In this document: positions 1-5,113 of the stretch, in pieces
How positions within the stretch are numbered: position 1 is the first letter of the stretch
Layout: each line of letters starts with the position of its first letter
Assembly (NCBI GenBank): GCA_026709745.1
Contig: JAPOSJ010000239.1
Span: 1 to 5,113, forward strand
DNA length: 5,113 nt
Origin: Candidatus Dadabacteria bacterium
Lineage (GTDB): Bacteria > Desulfobacterota_D > UBA1144 > Nemesobacterales > Nemesobacteraceae
Reading direction: 5' to 3'
The notes under the pieces: model-generated
Seen by the model: the letters and a program-made list of their open reading frames with translations, nothing else
What the model was told of the DNA's origin: nothing
Databases searched by the model: none
Program-made: the position numbers and the translations under genes

Positions 1-1050
1 CCAGTGCTTGTTTCTGGCCAGATTCAGCGCATATTCCCTTTCATCTCCCATATAAACACGTGTGGTCACTATGTCATAGGCAGGTGAAAGTTCCGGTGTG
101 ACAGTGTCGGGATAGATCAGCGACCAGTTTTTCAAATGGGCATCACCGTTAGCCAGGAGGATGTTAACAAGCAGTCGTCGGGCGAATTGCTGGGCGTTTT
201 TAAGCCCGTCGCCTGTGTACTGGTAAATAATTCTGCCTATCTGCTCATAGCTCGGCCCATCATATTTCTGCTGCGGGTACTTCACGAGAACTTGGGCAAA
301 ATCTTCTGCGTGAATGCGCTTCTTCCCCGCCCGGTCAAACCGCCGTATGGCAAATGCAAATTTTTCATCAGGGAGACTGATGGCTGGAAGTTTATCTATA
401 GTGTCCATTTCAACCAGCCTAATGTCCGGTATATCAATGCCAGCCATCTGCGCAAGCCTCATGGCGGTGAATTCGTTTAAAGGTACGAGTTTGTATCTAG
501 TGGACGGGGTTTTAATGATCCAGTCTCCAAGCTCTCCCGATTCAGCAGTCCTGTAGCGCCCATCTTGGTTCAGCACTGAGAATTTAATCTGTACACCGGC
601 CAGGGAGAAATGCCTTGTTTCATACGCAAAGCCGGTTTTAACCGCGGCAGACCCTGGAGCTAATATGTAACCTGGAATGTCTTCGGATCTTGCAGGGGTT
701 ACGACAAGAGCCCCGGGTAAGTCCTCTCCGAGGCGGGTGATCAGTGCGAATTCATTGTCAGTATGGATTTTCAGATATTGTGCCAGCAGCTCTCTTAACG
801 CTCCCTCCGGCAGCAGATTGGAGAGTACCGGATGCAATCGCTGCCTCCTTGACCATGGTTTTTCAAGCACCTTTTTTACATTGGGAAAATCCGGGTGCGT
901 TGTTAGAGTCAAAGTTGGCCGCGAACTGTTCTCCGTAAACTCGGGCGCGAATGTGAGGATGTTATGACCATCCCTGTAACCCGTCAGATATCCGACCTTT
1001 TCGCCGTGCAGGGTAAGCGCTAAAATATCAACTTCTTCTGTGCTGCTCAT
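1..1050 (-). CDS. hipA: HipA-family serine/threonine kinase toxin (partial, 3' end outside window)
   Basis: Reading leftward from ATG at 1050-1048 gives 350 residues without a stop; the gene leaves the window at position 1. E. coli HipA has 440 residues, so the last part of the C-terminal lobe is missing here. Seen: the N-terminal HipA subdomain with the signature SNLLPEGALRELL (about 77-89); a glycine-loop segment FSLAGVQIKF (148-157) in which S149 aligns with the autophosphorylated S150 of E. coli HipA; the ATP-binding lysine in WIIKTP (K180); FDR (238-240) followed by RIHAEDFAQ (245-253); the catalytic loop ANGDAHLKN (300-308) with D303 and N308; and the metal-binding aspartate in SPAYD (D326). 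Known of the family: HipA kinases phosphorylate glutamyl-tRNA synthetase (HipT kinases tryptophanyl-tRNA synthetase), blocking translation and causing dormancy; the target here is unknown. All kinase residues checked are present, so it is probably active. The start lies one base after the antitoxin stop, with GAGGA of the antitoxin end serving as ribosome binding site, so translation is likely coupled. Confidence 0.95.
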   Translation of the reverse strand, partial: MSSTEEVDILALTLHGEKVGYLTGYRDGHNILTFAPEFTENSSRPTLTLTTHPDFPNVKKVLEKPWSRRQRLHPVLSNLLPEGALRELLAQYLKIHTDNEFALITRLGEDLPGALVVTPARSEDIPGYILAPGSAAVKTGFAYETRHFSLAGVQIKFSVLNQDGRYRTAESGELGDWIIKTPSTRYKLVPLNEFTAMRLAQMAGIDIPDIRLVEMDTIDKLPAISLPDEKFAFAIRRFDRAGKKRIHAEDFAQVLVKYPQQKYDGPSYEQIGRIIYQYTGDGLKNAQQFARRLLVNILLANGDAHLKNWSLIYPDTVTPELSPAYDIVTTRVYMGDEREYALNLARNKHW

Positions 1051-1051
1051 A

Positions 1052-1366
1052 TCATTCCTCAAGTAGCCCTTCCCAGGGATCGTCGTGAGGTGGCTCCACA
1101 TTAGGACCGCCATAAACTTCAATTTCGGCTGTGGAGGTTCTTCCTTCAAGTATGTCACGAATCGCGCGCAGTTTTTCCTGCGGTATAAGCAGAACTTCCA
1201 TCCTGAGCCCCTTGGCAATCAGTTCAAGGGTGTGCAGGCGTGGGTTGCCTCTCGATTCAAGCCGCTGATACTGCTGCTTTGACATGCCGATGCGAAGCAT
1301 CATGTCTTTTTGCTTAAAACTGAGATATTTTCGGCGATTTTTAATCTGATTTAGTATTTTGCTCAT
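1052..1366 (-). CDS. hipB: HipB-like XRE-family antitoxin and operon repressor
   Basis: A complete protein of 104 residues, starting at ATG 1366-1364 and ending with TGA at 1054-1052, directly ahead of the HipA gene. Residues about 15-62 form a Cro/C1-type helix-turn-helix: FKQKDMMLRIGMSKQQYQRL, then ESRGNPRLHTLELIAKGL and a beta strand MEVLLIP. The N-terminus is strongly basic and the tail (about 81-104) is acidic and proline rich, ending in DDPWEGLLEE. Known of the family: HipB dimers bind operators in their own promoter and hold HipA inactive; in E. coli HipB the extreme C-terminal tryptophan contacts HipA. W98 in the tail could play the same part, which is inference. A purine-rich AAAAGG and a GGAG lie 5-14 bases ahead of the start. 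The protein is somewhat longer than E. coli HipB (88 residues). Position and fold make the antitoxin call secure; the symbol is by family, not proven orthology. Confidence 0.9.
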   Translation of the reverse strand: MSKILNQIKNRRKYLSFKQKDMMLRIGMSKQQYQRLESRGNPRLHTLELIAKGLRMEVLLIPQEKLRAIRDILEGRTSTAEIEVYGGPNVEPPHDDPWEGLLEE

Positions 1367-1419
1367 TTAAGCCTTTTCTCCAAAGCAGTTAAGTAAACAG
1401 ATAAGATTTTCTTGACAAT

Positions 1420-1449
1420 ATTATAGCAACATATTAGTTTCTTTTTCAG
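1420..1449 (-). promoter_or_regulatory. hipBA promoter, extended -10 type
   Basis: Read leftward, the minus strand has CTGAAA at 1449-1444 (four of six matches to the -35 consensus), an 18-base spacer, and a perfect TATAAT at 1425-1420 preceded by TGC (1428-1426), which makes an extended -10. The start point would fall near 1413, leaving a leader of about 47 bases before hipB. Upstream (1450-1512) the DNA is very A/T rich with A and T tracts that could act as an UP element. This is the only strong promoter seen for the operon. Confidence 0.7.
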
Positions 1450-1473
1450 AAATTACAATAAATAAGTTGCTTT
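1423..1473. promoter_or_regulatory. Candidate HipB operator: inverted repeat across the hipBA promoter
   Basis: GCAACATATT at 1426-1435 is matched in inverted orientation by AATAAGTTGC at 1461-1470, nine of ten bases; taken out to 1423-1435 and 1461-1473 the match is 11 of 13. The two arms are separated by 25 bases and bracket the -35 box; the left arm covers part of the -10 and its TG extension. A second small symmetric element, TTTCT-N5-AGAAA (1438-1452), sits at the same centre. XRE antitoxins of this kind normally repress their own promoter through inverted repeats placed like this, so a repressor site is a fair inference. The region is AT rich, so chance similarity is not excluded. Confidence 0.4.
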
Positions 1474-1510
1474 TACTTCAAAAAAAAGCATATATATTTT
1501 ATTTTTTGGT

Positions 1511-1547
1511 CTAAAAGCAGCTTTATCTGGCATGAAGCTGCTTTTGG
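1511..1547 (-). terminator. Hairpin, probable tsaD terminator, possibly bidirectional
   Basis: AAAAGCAGCTT (1513-1523) and AAGCTGCTTTT (1535-1545) form a perfect 11-bp stem around an 11-base loop, extendable by a T-G and a C-G pair at the outside. It begins 32 bases past the tsaD stop. The outer stem is A on the 5' arm and T on the 3' arm in either direction, so the uridine run is partly within the stem, as in bidirectional terminators; there is no long U tract directly after it. A role in separating tsaD from hipBA fits its place. Confidence 0.6.
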
Positions 1548-1578
1548 AAAGAGCGATATTTGCCCTGCCAAAACAGCC

Positions 1579-2586
1579 TCAGGAGGCTTTGCGCCTGGCA
1601 GTCGAATAAGGTGATATCTCAAGTGAAGACACCCTGTTATCAGCGTACATGTGATAACCTAGCGTGGCTATCATGGCCGCATTATCGGTGCAAAGAGCAG
1701 GCGAGGGGATAAAAACGTTTATTTCTTCGCTTTTTATTCTCTCTTCGCTTAACTGCCTCAGCCTTGAGTTGCAGGCTACCCCGCCTGCCAGTACAACACT
1801 TTTTACTCTGTTTTTCCTCGCGGCTTTAATCGTCTTGTCAATAAGGGTTTCCACTATGGCTTCCTGATACCCGGCGCATACATCAAAAAGATTCTCTTCA
1901 CTTTTTACAGGGCTTTTCCTTATGTGGTTAAGAAGGGCGGTTTTAAGCCCGCTGAAACTGAAATCAGGGGATTCATTGTTAAACGGTCTTGGAAAGCTGA
2001 TGGCATCGGGATCGCCGTTTTTTGAAAGTCTGTCTATCTCGATTCCTCCGGGATACCCGAGCCCGAGGGCCTTCGCTCCCTTGTCGAAGGCTTCACCCGC
2101 CGCATCGTCTCTTGTGCTTCCCAGCAGTTCAAAGTCAAGAAAGCCTCTTACCATGTAAAGGTTTGTGTGCCCTCCTGAAACTATGAGTGCGACAAACGGG
2201 AAATCGATTTTGTTTTCTAGGTGCGCCACAGCTATGTGCGATTCCAGATGGTTTACTCCCAAAAGAGGTTTTCCGTGGGAGAATGCAAGTGCCTTCGCGG
2301 TTGAGATTCCGACAATAAGCGAGCCTATGAGTCCAGGTCCCTGGGTTACTGCTATGGCATCAACTTCCCCGGCTGAAGTCTCGGCGGTCTTGAGTGCTTG
2401 ATTGATTACCTGGAGGATTATTTCCGTGTGCATGCGTGACGCTATCTCAGGGACGACTCCGCCGAAAGTATTATGAACGTCGACCTGTGAGGAAACCACG
2501 TTTGAGAGCATTTGTCTTCCATCTCTTACTACTGCTGCGGAAGTCTCGTCGCATGACGTCTCAATACCCAGAATAAGATAAGACAT
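1579..2586 (-). CDS. tsaD: tRNA N6-adenosine threonylcarbamoyltransferase TsaD
   Basis: TsaD (Kae1/Qri7/YgjD family) transfers the threonylcarbamoyl group from threonylcarbamoyl-AMP to A37 of ANN-decoding tRNAs, working in the cytoplasm with TsaB and TsaE; none of those partners is in the window. The protein has 335 residues, a normal bacterial length. Seen: N-terminal ASKHA ATPase-fold start LGIETSCDETSAAVV (6-20); GGVVPEIASRMH (42-53); the metal-binding H113 and H117 in NHLESH; SGGHTN (137-142); DDAAGEAFDKGAK (160-172); FSGLKTA (211-217); the nucleotide-binding GGVACN (268-273); and the third metal ligand D301 in CTDNAAM. The chosen start is ATG at 2586-2584, with GGGAGG (2600-2595) eight bases ahead; an in-frame ATG at 2628 adds 14 residues that do not fit the family and lacks such a site. 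It stands alone on its strand, divergent from the dehydrogenase gene, with a hairpin terminator downstream. Confidence 0.98.
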   Translation of the reverse strand: MSYLILGIETSCDETSAAVVRDGRQMLSNVVSSQVDVHNTFGGVVPEIASRMHTEIILQVINQALKTAETSAGEVDAIAVTQGPGLIGSLIVGISTAKALAFSHGKPLLGVNHLESHIAVAHLENKIDFPFVALIVSGGHTNLYMVRGFLDFELLGSTRDDAAGEAFDKGAKALGLGYPGGIEIDRLSKNGDPDAISFPRPFNNESPDFSFSGLKTALLNHIRKSPVKSEENLFDVCAGYQEAIVETLIDKTIKAARKNRVKSVVLAGGVACNSRLRQLSEERIKSEEINVFIPSPALCTDNAAMIATLGYHMYADNRVSSLEISPYSTARRKAS

Positions 2587-2617
2587 AAACCGAACCTCCC
2601 TGATGAGATGGTTAATA

Positions 2618-2645
2618 ACTCTACCCAAGTGTTCTATTTAGTGAA
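2618..2645 (-). promoter_or_regulatory. Possible weak tsaD promoter
   Basis: Read leftward, TTCACT (2645-2640) and TAGAGT (2623-2618) each match the sigma70 consensus in four of six places with a 16-base spacer. The predicted start would leave roughly a 25-base leader ahead of the tsaD ATG at 2586. The match is poor, and it is offered because a promoter is needed somewhere in this divergent region. Confidence 0.25.
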
Positions 2646-2747
2646 CGGTGCGCGAGTAAGGGTTTTCGACCCTGACCCGTTTTCAGACAAAGATGTTCCG
2701 GTTAACATTCGGTGAGTTGCGAATGCCTTATTATATAGGAGGTTACG

Positions 2748-3936
2748 ATGCCGAGGACTTTCAAATTATTGGTTCCTTCTCTGTTTGTTTTTCTGCTGTC
2801 CGCCTGCGGTTGTGGGGAAAAAACCGCCCAAGATAATCATGCAGAGTTTCCGTCAGAATCAATATCCGAGGAAACTCCTGTGGATCCAATGCTTTCGGGC
2901 ATATCTCTCCCCGAAGGTTTTTCTATTTCCCTTTATTCAAACGAGGTTCCCGGCGCTCGTTCGCTCGCCCTTGGAGCCAATGGCACATTGTTTGTCGGCA
3001 CCAGAGATTCAACTGTGTATGCCCTTAGCGATACAGACGGCGATAACTATGCCGAGACCGTCCATATAATTGCGGATAACCTTGATACTCCAAACGGCGT
3101 TGCATTTCGGGACGGAGCGCTTTATGTAGCTGAAATAAGCCGGATTCTCCGCTATGACGGGATCGAAGGCCGTCTTTCATCCCCTCCGGATCACGTAGTT
3201 GTAATTGATACGCTCCCCAGAGACAGACATCATGGTTGGAAGTTCATCCGGTTCGGACCGGACGGAAAGCTCTATGTTCCGGTCGGAGCGCCGTGCAATG
3301 TCTGCAGAAAGGGGGACGAGCGCTACGCAGCGATCCTGAGGGTCAATCCGGACGGAACGAATCTGGAGGTTTTTGCTCATGGAGTAAGAAACACCGTGGG
3401 TTTTGACTGGCATCCGGAATCTGGTGTGTTCTGGTTTACGGATAACGGAAGGGACAACATCAGCGTAGATCAGAAAATTAATGACAACAGTCCTCCGGAT
3501 GAACTTAACCGTGCTGTGGAAGCTGGACTCAATTTCGGTTTTCCTTACTGCCACGGGGCGGATGTTCTAGATCCTCAGTTTGGCTCACAACGCGGTTGCG
3601 ACGAATTTACTTCTCCCCAGTGGGAGCTTCCTGCACATGTCGCGGCACTTGGTATGAGGTTCTATACGGGTTCCATGTTTCCCCGAGTCCTGGAGAAACG
3701 TGATTTTCATTGCGGAGCACGGCTCATGGAACAGAAGCGTACCTGTAGGTTACAGGGTGACCTCGGTGCGCCTCGACGAATCGGGCAACGCGGCTTCATA
3801 CGAACTGTTTGCCCACGGTTGGCTTGGTAGTGACGGAACTGCTTGGGGAAGGCCAGTTGATGTGCTGGTTGCTCCCGATGGAGCACTGCTCGTATCTGAT
3901 GACCGCAGGGGAGCCGTTTACAGGATTTCCCGTTGA
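2748..3936 (+). pseudogene. PQQ-dependent sugar (sorbosone-type) dehydrogenase lipoprotein, frameshifted
   Basis: The protein starts at ATG 2748, with AGGAGGT (2737-2743) five bases ahead. Residues 1-20 are a lipoprotein signal peptide: MPRTFK, a hydrophobic run, then LSAC with C20 as the lipidated cysteine, so it would be anchored outside the inner membrane. From about residue 52 it is a six-bladed beta-propeller of the PQQ glucose/sorbosone dehydrogenase family (COG2133, as E. coli YliI): LPEGFSI (54-60), DRHHGWKF (159-166) with the likely catalytic histidine, FGPDGKLYVPVGAPCNVC (169-186), AHGVRNTVGFDWHP (210-223), FTDNGRDN (230-237), DELN (251-254) and LGMRFYTGSMFP (301-312). The first frame then leaves family sequence after K317 (codon 3696-3698) and ends at 3830. 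The family sequence resumes in the +1 frame with VIFIAEHGSWNRS and GYRV, ending VYRISR at TGA 3934-3936. Removing one A from the AAA at 3696-3698 restores a single 395-residue protein, a normal family length. It is either a recent pseudogene or a sequencing error. Substrate and PQQ supply cannot be told from here. Confidence 0.85.
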
Positions 3937-3968
3937 AAGATCAAGGCATCACCAGCACATTTTTGTTA

Positions 3969-3997
3969 TTCAAATTATTTGTAAAGGAACCTATAAT
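3969..3997 (+). promoter_or_regulatory. thiC promoter
   Basis: TTCAAA (3969-3974, four of six to the -35 consensus), a 17-base spacer, and a perfect TATAAT (3992-3997). Transcription would begin near 4004, giving a leader of about 44 bases. That is too short to hold a TPP aptamer, and none of the conserved TPP-box sequence is visible in the spacer from 3937. Confidence 0.65.
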
Positions 3998-4047
3998 CCC
4001 CTAAACTAGTCAATATCTAAAGCGTTTTTGGCAAGGGAGCATAGTTC

Positions 4048-5113
4048 ATGAGTTCTTCTCGGAAAAAAGAGAAAATACCTGCCGGGTCTGTAATAACCAG
4101 AGACCCTTTTCCCAAATCAGAAAAGATATACGTGGACGGAAAAATCCACGATATAAAGGTAGCCATGAGGGAAGTTGAAACCGATGATTTTCTCTCGGAT
4201 TCCCCAGATTCTGAGCGCTTCAGGATAACTCTTTATGACACAAGCGGCCCCTACACTGATCCCGAAGTTGACATTGATGTTCACAGGGGCCTGCCGCCTC
4301 TTCGTGAAAAGTGGATAAGGAAGCGGGGAGATGTGGAGGAACTGCCCGGTTTCTCCTCGGATTTTTCCACAAAGAGACTTGAGGGTGCAAACGGAATAAC
4401 CTTCAGGAACATAAAAAAGCCCCTTCGCGCATTGCCCTCGCAGAATGTAACCCAGATGCACTATGCGAAAAAGGGAATCATAACGCCCGAGATGGAATAC
4501 ATCTCCATAAGGGAGAACCAGAGGATCGACGAGCTAAGAGACTTATACGGACAGCTCGGGGCTTACCACGAAGGAGTAGACTTTGACGCGCGCATTCAGA
4601 CCGGACACATCACTCCAGACTTTGTCAGGGAGGAGGTCGCGGCGGGACGTGCCATAATTCCGAACAACATAAACCACCCAGAAAGCGAGCCCATGGTAAT
4701 AGGGCGCAATTTTCTCGTGAAAATAAACGCAAACATTGGAAACTCCGCCGTTACCTCAAGCATTGAAGAGGAGGTCGAAAAAGCTGTCTGGGCGTGCCGG
4801 TGGGGAGCCGACACTATAATGGATCTCTCGACCGGGGAAAACATACATGAAACCAGGGAGTGGATAATAAGAAATTCACCTGTTCCCGTGGGAACCGTTC
4901 CCATATATCAGGCACTTGAGAAGGTTAACGGGAAGCCGGAGGAACTTACCTGGGAGATTTACAGAGATACTTTAATAGAGCAGGCGGAGCAGGGAGTTGA
5001 TTACTTTACCATACACGCTGGAGTGCTCCTCCGCTACATTCCTCTTACCGTTAACAGGGCTACAGGGATAGTTTCAAGAGGCGGGTCAATAATGGCCAAG
5101 TGGTGTCTCGCAC
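4048..5113 (+). CDS. thiC: Phosphomethylpyrimidine synthase ThiC (partial, 3' end outside window)
   Basis: ThiC is the cytoplasmic radical SAM enzyme that rearranges 5-aminoimidazole ribotide into hydroxymethylpyrimidine phosphate for thiamine synthesis. ATG at 4048 is preceded by AAGGGAG (4033-4039) with an eight-base gap. The frame stays open for 355 codons to the window end; E. coli ThiC has 631 residues, so somewhat over half is present. Seen: the N-terminal ThiC-associated domain with DTSGPYTDP (64-72) and GLPPLREKWI; MHYAKKGIITPEMEYISIREN (137-157 region); the catalytic barrel from about 190 with GRAIIPNNINHPESEPM (200-215); KINANIGNSAVTSS (225-238); WGADTIMDLSTG (252-263); PVPVGTVPIYQALEK (278-292); FTIHAGV (320-326); and SRGGSIMAKWCLA (343-355). 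The C-terminal CX2CX4C iron-sulfur motif lies outside the window. Every family block expected so far is intact. It has its own promoter, so it is probably transcribed apart from the broken dehydrogenase gene upstream. Confidence 0.98.
   Translation, partial: MSSSRKKEKIPAGSVITRDPFPKSEKIYVDGKIHDIKVAMREVETDDFLSDSPDSERFRITLYDTSGPYTDPEVDIDVHRGLPPLREKWIRKRGDVEELPGFSSDFSTKRLEGANGITFRNIKKPLRALPSQNVTQMHYAKKGIITPEMEYISIRENQRIDELRDLYGQLGAYHEGVDFDARIQTGHITPDFVREEVAAGRAIIPNNINHPESEPMVIGRNFLVKINANIGNSAVTSSIEEEVEKAVWACRWGADTIMDLSTGENIHETREWIIRNSPVPVGTVPIYQALEKVNGKPEELTWEIYRDTLIEQAEQGVDYFTIHAGVLLRYIPLTVNRATGIVSRGGSIMAKWCLA

Noticed and set aside
136..967. Several plus-strand open frames opposite the left-end gene
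   Set aside because: They lie antisense to the HipA gene, whose minus-strand frame carries clear family motifs throughout; the plus-strand translations show no recognisable domain.
1412..1417. A perfect plus-strand TTGACA as a -35 box
   Set aside because: No acceptable -10 lies 16-18 bases downstream (TAGTTT at 17), and transcription would run antisense into tsaD.
1576..1587. GCCTC/GAGGC palindrome at the tsaD stop, followed by TGTTTT on the minus strand, as a terminator
   Set aside because: The loop is only two bases, leaving at best a four-pair stem; the hairpin at 1511-1547 is much stronger.
2587..2628. Upstream ATG at 2628 as the tsaD start
   Set aside because: It adds 14 residues not typical of TsaD ahead of the family start, while the ATG at 2586 has a strong GGGAGG at ideal distance.
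2659..2673. AGGGT/ACCCT hairpin in the divergent region as an operator
   Set aside because: A five-pair arm with no nearby clear promoter and no second copy; it could easily be chance.
2729..2734. TATTAT as a -10 for the dehydrogenase gene
   Set aside because: The transcript would start inside the ribosome binding site at 2737-2743, and no -35 lies at proper spacing.
3177..3554. Minus-strand open frame of 125 codons
   Set aside because: It is the shadow of the dehydrogenase gene, whose propeller motifs lie in the plus frame over the same bases.
4117..4904. Two minus-strand open frames of 114 and 102 codons
   Set aside because: Both lie entirely opposite conserved thiC blocks and show no domain of their own.

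Overview
The window reads as bacterial chromosome from a probable diderm (Gram-negative type) species of moderate GC. The support is a lipobox-type secreted PQQ-family dehydrogenase, strong AGGAGG-type ribosome binding sites, sigma70-like promoters and ordinary housekeeping genes. I cannot name the genus or phylum from this much sequence.

Layout from left to right. Positions 1-1366, minus strand: a hipBA-type toxin-antitoxin operon. The antitoxin gene (1052-1366) is complete. It is followed after one base by the HipA-family kinase toxin gene (from 1050), which runs off the left edge with 350 residues visible. Positions 1367-1578: a 212-base AT-rich spacer holding a good extended -10 promoter for hipBA, an imperfect inverted repeat lying across that promoter (candidate HipB operator), and a perfect 11-bp stem hairpin that probably ends tsaD transcription. 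Positions 1579-2586, minus strand: tsaD, the universal tRNA t6A synthesis gene, complete with all metal-binding residues. Positions 2587-2747: a divergent intergenic region. Positions 2748-3936, plus strand: a lipoprotein PQQ-dependent sugar (sorbosone-type) dehydrogenase broken by a single-base frameshift near 3696-3698. Positions 3937-4047: a short spacer with a consensus TATAAT promoter and no visible TPP riboswitch. Positions 4048-5113, plus strand: the first 355 codons of thiC (thiamine pyrimidine synthesis), cut by the right edge.

The genes do not form one pathway. tsaD and thiC are core metabolism, the dehydrogenase is an exported oxidase-type enzyme, and hipBA is an accessory stress/persistence module. 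I found no convincing wholly new system. The points most worth checking are the operator-like repeat over the hipBA promoter, the frameshift in the dehydrogenase, and the absence of a TPP riboswitch ahead of thiC.
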